NCBI GenBank assembly: GCA_949987565.1
Contig: OX465105.1
Location: 1,488,001 to 1,552,000, forward strand
DNA: 64,000 nt
Direction: 5' to 3'
Source of the DNA: Luidia sarsii
Lineage: Eukaryota > Echinodermata > Asteroidea > Paxillosida > Luidiidae
Within the stretch, counting starts at the first letter, position 1. Every line of letters begins with the position of its first letter. Under the pieces are notes generated by a model. The model made no database searches. It had not been told where the DNA came from and was given only the letters and a program-made list of their open reading frames with translations. Positions 54,725-64,000 of this stretch are shown here, in pieces. The translations under genes and the position numbers were made by a program.

Positions 54725-57316
54725 TCACTCTCCTGCCATGTTATGTTTCAATACCGCAATGCGCCTGACTGTGATACACGTCACTCTCCCGCCATGTCAT
54801 GTTTCAATACCGCATTGCGCCTGACTGTGATACGCGTCACTCTCCTGCCATGTCATGTTTCAATACCGCAATGCGCCTGACTGTGATACGCGTCACTCTC
54901 CCGCCATGTCATGTTTCAATACCGCAATGCGCCTGACTGTGACACACGTCACTCTCCTGCCATGTCATGTTTCAATACCGCAATGTGCCTGACTGTGATA
55001 CGCGTCACTCTCCTGCCATGTCATGTTTCAATACCGCAATGAGCCTGACTGTGATACACGTCACTCTTCTGCCATGTCATGTTTCAATACCGCAATGTGC
55101 CTGACTGTGATACACGTCACTCTCCTGCCATGTCATGTTTCAATACAGCAATGCGCCTGACTGTGATACACGTCACTCTCCTGCCATGTTATGTTTCAAT
55201 ACCGCAATGCGCCTGACTGTGATACACGTCACTCTCCCGCCATGTCATGTTTCAATACCACAATGCGCCTGACAGTGATACACGTCCCTCTCCTGCAATG
55301 TCATGTTTCAAAACCTCAATGAGCCTGACTGTGATACACGTCACTCTCTTGCCATGTCATGTTTCAATACCGCAATGCGCCTGACTGTGATACACGTCTC
55401 TCTCCTGCAATGTCATGTTTCATTACCGCAATGCGCCTGACTGTGATATACGTCACTCTCCTGCCATGTCATGTTTCAATACCGCAATGCGCCTGACTAT
55501 GATACACGTCTCTCTCCTGCCATGTCATGTTTCAATACCGCAATGCACATGACTGTGATACACGTCACTCTCCTGCCATGTCATGTTTCAATACCGCAAT
55601 GCGCCTGACTGTGATACACGTCACTCTCCTGCCATGTCATGTTTCAATACCGCAATGTGCCTGACTGTGATACACGTCACTCTCCTGCCATGTCATGTTT
55701 TAATACCACAATGTGCCTGACTGTGATACATGTCACTCCCCTGCCATGTCATGTTTCAATACCGCAATGTGCCTGACTGTGATACACGTCACTCTCCTGC
55801 CATGTCATGTTTCAATACCGCAATGCGCCTGACTATGATACACGTCTCTCTCCTGCCATGTCATGTTTCAATACCGCAATGCACATGACTGTGATACACG
55901 TCACGCTCCTGCCATGTCATGTTTCAATACTGCAATGCGCCTGACTGTGATACACGTCACTCTCCTGCCATGTCATGTTTCAATACCGCAATGCACCTGA
56001 CTGTGATACACGTCTCTCTCCTGCCATGTCATGTTTCAATACCGCAATGCGCCTGACTGTGATACACGTCACTCTCCTGCCATGTCATGTTTCAATACCG
56101 CAATGCGCCTGACTGTGATACATGTCACTCTCCTGCCATGTCATGTTTCAATACCGCAATGCACCTGACTATGATACACATCACTCTCCTGCAATGTCAT
56201 GTTTCAATAACACAATGCGCCTGACTGTGATACACGTCACTCTCCTGCCATGTCATGTTTCAATACCGCAATGCGCCTGACTGTGATACGCGTCACTCTC
56301 CTGCCATGTCATGTTTCAATACCGCAATGTGCCAGACTGTGACACACGTCACTCTCCTGCCATGTCATGTTTCAATACCACAATGTGCCTGACTGTGATA
56401 CGCGTCACTCTCCTGCCATGTCATGTTTCAATGCCGCAATGAGCCTGACTGTGATACACGTCACTCTCCTGCCATGTCATGTTTCAATACCGCATTGTGC
56501 CTGACTGTGATACACGTCACTCTCCTGCCATGTCATGTTTCAATACAGCAATGCGCCTGACTGTGATACACGTCACTCTCCTGCCATGTCATGTTTCAAT
56601 ACCGCAATGCACCTGACTGTGATACACGTCACTCTCCTGCCATGTCATGTTTCAATACCGCAATGCGCCTGACTGTGATACACGTCACTCTCCTGCCATG
56701 TCATGTTTCAATACCGCAATGCACCTGACTGTGATACACGTCACTCTCCTGCCATGTCATGTTTCAATACAGTAATGTGCCTGACTGTGATACACGTCAC
56801 TCGCCTGCCATGTCATGTTTCAATACAGTAATGCGCCTGACTGTGATACACGTCACTCTCCTGCCATGTCATGTTTCAATACCGCAATGCACCTAACTGT
56901 GATACACATCACTCTCCTGCCATGTCATGTTTCAATACAGCAATGCGCCTGACTGTGATACACGTCACTCTCCTGCCATGTTATGTTTCAATACCGCAAT
57001 GCGCCTGACTGTGATACACGTCACTCTCCCCCCATGTCATGTTTCAATACCGCATTGCGCCTGACTGTGATACGCGTCACTCTCCTGCCATGTCATGTTT
57101 CAATACCGCAATGCGCCTGACTGTGATACGCGTCACTCTCCCGCCATGTCATGTTTCAATACCGCAATGTGCCTGACTGTGATACGCGTCACTCTCCTGC
57201 CATGTCATGTTTCAATACCGCAATGAGCCTGACTGTGATACACGTCACTCTCCTGCCATGTCATGTTTCAATACCGCAATGTGCCTGACTGTGATACACG
57301 TCACTCTCCTGCCATG
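54725..57316. repeat. Partial third pass of the right-hand unit
   Basis: From 54,737 the sequence follows 51,208 onward at 3,529 bp (63 monomers plus the one-base insertion), including CATTGCGCC with ACGCGTC (54,797), TTCATTACCG (55,417) and AAAACCTCAATG (55,307). It then continues as a path with CTCCCCCCATG (57,028), a state found again at 59,996. Confidence 0.7.
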
Positions 57317-58548
57317 TCATGTTTCAATACAGCAATGCGCCTGATTGGGATACACGTCACTCTCCCGCCATGTCATGTTTCAATACCACAATGCGCCTGA
57401 CAGTGATACACGTCCCTCTCCTGCAATGTCATGTTTCAAAACCTCAATGAGCCTGACTGTGATACACGTCACTCTCTTGCCATGTCATGTTTCAATACCG
57501 CAATGCGCCTGACTGTGATACACGTCTCTCTCCTGCAATGTCATGTTCCATTACCGCAATGCGCCTGACTGTGATATACGTCACTCTCCTGCCATGTCAT
57601 GTTTCAATACCGCAATGCGCCTGACTATGATACACGTCTCTCTCCTGCCATGTCATGTTTCAATACCGCAATGCACATGACTGTGATACACGTCACTCTC
57701 CTGCCATGTCATGTTTCAATACCGCAATGCGCCTGACTGTGATACACGTCACTCTCCTGCCATGTCATGTTTCAATACCGCAATGTGCCTGACTGTGATA
57801 CACGTCACTCTCCCGCCATGTCATGTTTCAATACAGCAATGCGCCTGATTGGGATACACGTCACTCTCCCGCCATGTCATGTTTCAATACCACAATGCGC
57901 CTGACAGTGATACACGTCCCTCTCCTGCAATGTCATGTTTCAAAACCTCAATGAGCCTGACTGTGATACACGTCACTCTCTTGCCATGTCATGTTTCAAT
58001 ACCGCAATGCGCCTGACTGTGATACACGTCTCTCTCCTGCAATGTCATGTTTCATTACCGCAATGCGCCTGACTGTGATATACGTCACTCTCCTGCCATG
58101 TCATGTTTCAATACCGCAATGCGCCTGACTATGATACACGTCTCTCTCCTGCCATGTCATGTTTCAATACCGCAATGCACATGACTGTGATACACGTCAC
58201 TCTCCCGCCATGTCATGTTTCAATACCACAATGCGCCTGACAGTGATACACGTCCCTCTCCTGCAATGTCATGTTTCAAAACCTCAATGAGCCTGACTGT
58301 GATACACGTCACTCTCTTGCCATGTCATGTTTCAATACCGCAATGCGCCTGACTGTGATACACGTCTCTCTCCTGCAATGTCATGTTTCATTACCGCAAT
58401 GCGCCTGACTGTGATATACGTCACTCTCCTGCCATGTCATGTTTCAATACCGCAATGCGCCTGACTATGATACACGTCTCTCTCCTGCCATGTCATGTTT
58501 CAATACCGCAATGCACATGACTGTGATACACGTCACTCTCCTGCCATG
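57317..58548. repeat. Nested 504-bp and 336-bp tandem duplications
   Basis: The AAAACCTCAATG monomer occurs at 57,429, 57,933 and 58,269, spacings of 504 bp (nine monomers) and 336 bp (six monomers). The 504-bp step also repeats the GCGCCTGATTGGGATAC monomer (57,317 and 57,821). The 336-bp step repeats the run from CTCCCGCC through GCACATGACTG. Together they add 15 monomers to a path otherwise repeating at 2,128 bp. Confidence 0.8.
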
Positions 58549-61404
58549 TCATGTTTCAATACCGCAATGCGCCTGACTGTGATACACGTCACTCTCCTGC
58601 CATGTCATGTTTCAATACCGCAATGTGCCTGACTGTGATACACGTCACTCTCCTGCCATGTCATGTTTTAATACCACAATGTGCCTGACTGTGATACATG
58701 TCACTCCCCTGCCATGTCATGTTTCAATACCGCAATGTGCCTGACTGTGATACACGTCACTCTCCTGCCATGTCATGTTTCAATACCGCAATGCGCCTGA
58801 CTATGATACACGTCTCTCTCCTGCCATGTCATGTTTCAATACCGCAATGCACATGACTGTGATACACGTCACGCTCCTGCCATGTCATGTTTCAATACTG
58901 CAATGCGCCTGACTGTGATACACGTCACTCTCCTGCCATGTCATGTTTCAATACCGCAATGCACCTGACTGTGATACACGTCTCTCTCCTGCCATGTCAT
59001 GTTTCAATACCGCAATGCGCCTGACTGTGATACACGTCACTCTCCTGCCATGTCATGTTTCAATACCGCAATGCGCCTGACTGTGATACATGTCACTCTC
59101 CTGCCATGTCATGTTTCAATACCGCAATGCACCTGACTATGATACACATCACTCTCCTGCAATGTCATGTTTCAATAACACAATGCGCCTGACTGTGATA
59201 CACGTCACTCTCCTGCCATGTCATGTTTCAATACCGCAATGCGCCTGACTGTGATACGCGTCACTCTCCTGCCATGTCATGTTTCAATACCGCAATGTGC
59301 CAGACTGTGACACACGTCACTCTCCTGCCATGTCATGTTTCAATACCACAATGTGCCTGACTGTGATACGCGTCACTCTCCTGCCATGTCATGTTTCAAT
59401 GCCGCAATGAGCCTGACTGTGATACACGTCACTCTCCTGCCATGTCATGTTTCAATACCGCATTGTGCCTGACTGTGATACACGTCACTCTCCTGCCATG
59501 TCATGTTTCAATACAGCAATGCGCCTGACTGTGATACACGTCACTCTCCTGCCATGTCATGTTTCAATACCGCAATGCACCTGACTGTGATACACGTCAC
59601 TCTCCTGCCATGTCATGTTTCAATACCGCAATGCGCCTGACTGTGATACACGTCACTCTCCTGCCATGTCATGTTTCAATACCGCAATGCACCTGACTGT
59701 GATACACGTCACTCTCCTGCCATGTCATGTTTCAATACAGTAATGTGCCTGACTGTGATACACGTCACTCGCCTGCCATGTCATGTTTCAATACAGTAAT
59801 GCGCCTGACTGTGATACACGTCACTCTCCTGCCATGTCATGTTTCAATACCGCAATGCACCTAACTGTGATACACATCACTCTCCTGCCATGTCATGTTT
59901 CAATACAGCAATGCGCCTGACTGTGATACACGTCACTCTCCTGCCATGTTATGTTTCAATACCGCAATGCGCCTGACTGTGATACACGTCACTCTCCCCC
60001 CATGTCATGTTTCAATACCGCATTGCGCCTGACTGTGATACGCGTCACTCTCCTGCCATGTCATGTTTCAATACCGCAATGCGCCTGACTGTGATACGCG
60101 TCACTCTCCCGCCATGTCATGTTTCAATACCGCAATGTGCCTGACTGTGATACGCGTCACTCTCCTGCCATGTCATGTTTCAATACCGCAATGAGCCTGA
60201 CTGTGATACACGTCACTCTCCTGCCATGTCATGTTTCAATACCGCAATGTGCCTGACTGTGATACACGTCACTCTCCTGCCATGTCATGTTTCAATACAG
60301 CAATGCGCCTGATTGGGATACACGTCACTCTCCCGCCATGTCATGTTTCAATACCACAATGCGCCTGACAGTGATACACGTCCCTCTCCTGCAATGTCAT
60401 GTTTCAAAACCTCAATGAGCCTGACTGTGATACACGTCACTCTCTTGCCATGTCATGTTTCAATACCGCAATGCGCCTGACTGTGATACACGTCTCTCTC
60501 CTGCAATGTCATGTTTCATTACCGCAATGCGCCTGACTGTGATATACGTCACTCTCCTGCCATGTCATGTTTCAATACCGCAATGCGCCTGACTATGATA
60601 CACGTCTCTCTCCTGCCATGTCATGTTTCAATACCGCAATGCACATGACTGTGATACACGTCACTCTCCTGCCATGTCATGTTTCAATACCGCAATGCGC
60701 CTGACTGTGATACACGTCACTCTCCTGCCATGTCATGTTTCAATACCGCAATGTGCCTGACTGTGATACACGTCACTCTCCCGCCATGTCATGTTTCAAT
60801 ACCACAATGTGCCTGACTGTGATACATGTCACTCCCCTGCCATGTCATGTTTCAATACCGCAATGTGCCTGACTGTGATACATGTCACTCTCCTGCCATG
60901 TCATGTTTCAATACCGCAATGCGCCTGACTATGATACACGTCTCTCTCCTGCCATGTCATGTTTCAATACCGCAATGCACATGACTGTGATACACGTCAC
61001 TCTCCTGCCATGTCATGTTTCAATACTGCAATGCGCCTGACTGTGATACACGTCACTCTCCTGCCATGTCATGTTTCAATACCGCAATGCACCTGACTAT
61101 GATACACATCACTCTCCTGCAATGTCATGTTTCAATAACACAATGCGCCTGACTGTGATACAAGTCACTCTCCTGCCATGTCATGTTTCAATACCGCAAT
61201 GCGCCTGACTGTGATACGCGTCACTCTCCTGCCATGTCATGTTTCAATACCGCAATGTGCCAGACTGTGACACACGTCACTCTCCTGCCATGTCATGTTT
61301 CAATACAACAATGTGCCTGACTGTGATACGCGTCACTCTCCTGGCATGTCATGTTTCAATGCCGCAATGAGCCTGACTGTGATACACGTCACTCTCCTGC
61401 CATG
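58549..61404. repeat. Copy of the 55,580-57,940 path
   Basis: Follows the earlier path at an offset of 2,968 bp (53 monomers): ACGTCACGCTCC at 55,898 and 58,866, CTCCCCCCATG at 57,028 and 59,996, GATTGGGATAC at 57,344 and 60,312. From about 60,760 it departs and runs into shorter repeats. No gene is present. Confidence 0.7.
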
Positions 61405-61964
61405 TCATGTTTCAATACCGCATTGTGCCTGACTGTGATACACGTCACTCTCCTGCCATGTCATGTTTCAATACAGCAATGCGCCTGACTGTGATACACG
61501 TCACTCTCCTGCCATGTTATGTTTCAATACCGCAATGCGCCTGACTGTGATACACGTCACTCTCCCGCCATGTCATGTTTCAATACCACAATGCGCCTGA
61601 CTATGATACACATCACTCTCCTGCAATGTCATGTTTCAATAACACAATGCGCCTGACTGTGATACACGTCACTCTCCTGCCATGTCATGTTTCAATACCG
61701 CATTGTGCCTGACTGTGATACACGTCACTCTCCTGCCATGTCATGTTTCAATACAGCAATGCGCCTGACTGTGATACACGTCACTCTCCTGCCATGTTAT
61801 GTTTCAATACCGCAATGCGCCTGACTGTGATACACGTCACTCTCCCGCCATGTCATGTTTCAATACCACAATGCGCCTGACTATGATACACATCACTCTC
61901 CTGCAATGTCATGTTTCAATAACACAATGCGCCTGACTGTGATACACGTCACTCTCCTGCCATG
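61405..61964. repeat. 280-bp (five-monomer) tandem duplication
   Basis: Bases 61,405-61,684 and 61,685-61,964 carry the same five monomers in order: CATTGTGCC, ATACAGCAATG, CCATGTTATG with CTCCCGCC, CTGACTATGATACACATC with CTGCAATG, and AATAACACAATG. I saw no difference. A related run 392 bp (seven monomers) further on starts at 62,245. Confidence 0.8.
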
Positions 61965-64000
61965 TCATGTTTCAATACCGCAATGCGCCTGACTGTGATA
62001 CGCGTCACTCTCCTGCCATGTCATGTTTCAATACCGCAATGTGCCAGACTGTGACACACGTCACTCTCCTGCCATGTCATGTTTCAATACCACAATGTGC
62101 CTGACTGTGATACACGTCACTCTCCTGCCATGTCATGTTTCAATACAGCAATGCGCCTGACTGTGATACACGTCACTCTCCTGCCATGTTATGTTTCAAT
62201 ACCGCAATGCGCCTGACTGTGATACACGTCACTCTCCCGCCATGTCATGTTTCAATACCACAATGCGCCTGACTATGATACACATCACTCTCCTGCAATG
62301 TCATGTTTCAATAACACAATGCGCCTGACTGTGATACACGTCACTCTCCTGCCATGTCATGTTTCAATACCGCAATGCGCCTGACTGTGATACGCGTCAC
62401 TCTCCTGCCATGTCATGTTTCAATACCGCAATGTGCCAGACTGTGACACACGTCACTCTCCTGCCATGTCATGTTTCAATACCACAATGTGCCTGACTGT
62501 GATACGCGTCACTCTCCTGCCATGTCATGTTTCAATGCCGCAATGAGCCTGACTGTGATACACGTCACTCTCCTGCCATGTCATGTTTCAATACCGCATT
62601 GTGCCTGACTGTGATACACGTCACTCTCCTGCCATGTCATGTTTCAATACAGCAATGCGCCTGACTGTGATACACGTCACTCTCCTGCCATGTCATGTTT
62701 CAATACCGCAATGCACCTGACTGTGATACACGTCACTCTCCTGCCATGTCATGTTTCAATACCGCAATGCGCCTGACTGTGATACACGTCACTCTCCTGC
62801 CATGTCATGTTTCAATACCGCAATGCACCTGACTGTGATACACGTCACTCTCCTGCCATGTCATGTTTCAATACAGTAATGTGCCTGACTGTGATACACG
62901 TCACTCGCCTGCCATGTCATGTTTCAATACAGTAATGCGCCTGACTGTGATACACGTCACTCTCCTGCCATGTCATGTTTCAATACCGCAATGCACCTAA
63001 CTGTGATACACATCACTCTCCTGCCATGTCATGTTTCAATACAGCAATGCGCTTGACTGTGATACACGTCACTCTCCTGCCATGTTATGTTTCAATACCG
63101 CAATGCGCCTGACTGTGATACACGTCACTCTCCCGCCATGTCATGTTTCAATACCGCATTGCGCCTGACTGTGATACGCGTCACTCTCCTGCCATGTCAT
63201 GTTTCAATACCGCAATGCGCCTGACTGTGATACGCGTCACTCTCCCGCCATGTCATGTTTCAATACCGCAATGTGCCTGACTGTGATACGCGTCACTCTC
63301 CTGCCATGTCATGTTTCAATACCGCAATGAGCCTGACTGTGATACACGTCACTCTCCTGCCATGTCATGTTTCAATACCGCAATGAGCCTGACTGTGATA
63401 CACGTCACTCTCCTGCCATGTCATGTTTCAATACAGCAATGCGCCTGACTGTGATACACGTCACTCTCCTGCCATGTCATGTTTCAATACCGCAATGCGC
63501 CTGACTGTGATACACGTCACTCTCCTGCCATGTCATGTTTCAATACCGCAATGTGCCTGACTGTGATACACGTCACTCTCCTGCCATGTCATGTTTCAAT
63601 ACAGCAATGCGCCTGACTGTGATACACGTCACTCTCCTGCCATGTTATGTTTCAATACCGCAATGCGCCTGACTGTGATACACGTCACTCTCCCGCCATG
63701 TCATGTTTCAATACCACAATGCGCCTGACAGTGATACACGTCCCTCTCCTGCAATGTCATGTTTCAAAACCTCAATGAGCCTGACTGTGATACACGTCAC
63801 TCTCTTGCCATGTCATGTTTCAATACCGCAATGCGCCTGACTGTGATACACGTCTCTCTCCTGCAATGTCATGTTTCATTACCGCAATGCGCCTGACTGT
63901 GATATACGTCACTCTCCTGCCATGTCATGTTTCAATACCGCAATGCGCCTGACTATGATACACGTCTCTCTCCTGCCATGTCATGTTTCAATACCGCAAT
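61965..64000. repeat. Right-edge mosaic, array running off the window
   Basis: Mixed right-domain monomers. The AAAACCTCAATG monomer at 63,757 lies 3,360 bp (60 monomers) after the one at 60,397. The last 20 bases (63,981-64,000) are the start of another monomer, so the array continues to the right. No gene or flanking unique sequence is reached. Confidence 0.8.

Larger units (their letters stand above)
1..64000. repeat. 56-bp tandem satellite array filling the window
   Basis: Every base belongs to a head-to-tail repeat of 56 bp. Taking TCATG as monomer positions 1-5, the register starts at base 1 and returns at each 840-base checkpoint (15 monomers). It shifts only at four 48-bp monomers and four 57-bp monomers. 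This gives 1,143 complete copies plus 20 bases at the right edge, so the array extends beyond at least the right end. All copies point the same way. No spacer, transposon or unique sequence interrupts it. Composition of the consensus is 12 A, 16 T, 18 C and 10 G. The structure is that of a eukaryotic satellite. I do not recognise the family, and no function is shown by the sequence. Confidence 0.98.
43857..64000. repeat. Right domain: ACGCGTC / CTCCCGCC / ATACAGCAAT subfamily
   Basis: Diagnostic variants are GATACGCGTC, which makes the palindrome ACGCGT and an extra CpG, CTCCCGCC, ATACAGCAAT, ATACAGTAAT, AAAACCTCAATG and TTCATTACCG. Some (ACGCGTC, ATACAGCAAT) already occur in the middle domain from about 28,200, so the subfamily seems to be derived from it. 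All four 57-bp monomers lie here. The first 10.9 kb are two copies of a 5,434-bp unit. The rest is a mosaic of shorter duplications. Confidence 0.7.

Noticed and set aside
1..64000. CRISPR array
   Set aside because: The repeats are directly adjacent with no unique spacers and no cas genes; variation is scattered point substitution.
1..64000. Centromeric alpha satellite or CENP-B box
   Set aside because: Monomer length is 56 bp, not about 171, and no TTCG(N4)A(N2)CGGG pattern is present in the consensus or the variants I read. A centromeric position in some other species is not excluded.
1..64000. Telomeric repeats at either edge
   Set aside because: No TTAGGG-type or other short telomeric tract was seen; both edges are still within the 56-bp array.
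1..64000. Transposons, LTRs, tRNA-derived elements or inverted copies inside the array
   Set aside because: The 56-bp register continues through the window, with shifts only at the eight odd-length monomers, so there is no room for an insertion. No monomer is in reverse orientation.

Overview
The whole 64,000-base window is one uninterrupted tandem satellite array. The repeat is a 56-bp monomer in direct orientation from first base to last. I count 1,143 complete monomers plus a 20-base partial copy at the right edge: 1,135 of 56 bp, four of 48 bp and four of 57 bp, which sums exactly to 64,000 with the partial. I see no protein gene, RNA gene, transposon, CRISPR array, unrelated spacer or inversion. 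The bases at 57-112 are a clean copy of what I read as the consensus (50% G+C, C richer than G and T richer than A on this strand).

A gene-free array of this size, with layered higher-order duplications and variation concentrated at CpG sites, points to eukaryotic heterochromatin (pericentromeric, subtelomeric or a heterochromatic block). The CpG pattern fits a genome with cytosine methylation, such as a vertebrate. I do not recognise the monomer as a named satellite family and cannot name the organism.

Layout. The left domain (about 1-25,250) is marked by a monomer haplotype with TAAACATCAC followed by CCATA. Bases 1-7,322 recur as 7,729-16,002, with one monomer lost and 15 and 3 monomers gained. 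Inside this domain are tandem duplications of about 2.1 kb (twice), 840 bp, 448 bp and 168 bp. The middle domain (about 25,250-43,860) is marked by ACAAGTC, CTGCAATG and AATAACAC variants and by all four 48-bp monomers. A roughly 2.5-kb block there occurs three times (from 27,387, 34,987 and 39,747), and a shorter part of it occurs once more. The right domain (about 43,860-64,000) is marked by ACGCGTC, CTCCCGCC and ATACAGCAAT variants. It opens with a 5,434-bp unit present twice in near-identical form (43,857-49,290 and 49,291-54,724) and ends in a patchwork of 280-3,360-bp duplications.

There are no genes to work together. The open frames of 61-101 codons are explained by the repeat: 56 is not divisible by 3, so any frame cycles through all three monomer frames and meets the TGA-CTG-TGA stop doublet at monomer positions 26-34 every third monomer, unless a variant monomer lacks it. 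What the window does record is history: unequal exchange and block duplication in strict 56-bp register, two small indels that each seem to have arisen once and then been copied, and substitution mainly at three CpG sites. All comparisons were made by eye, so block edges are approximate unless exact bases are given.
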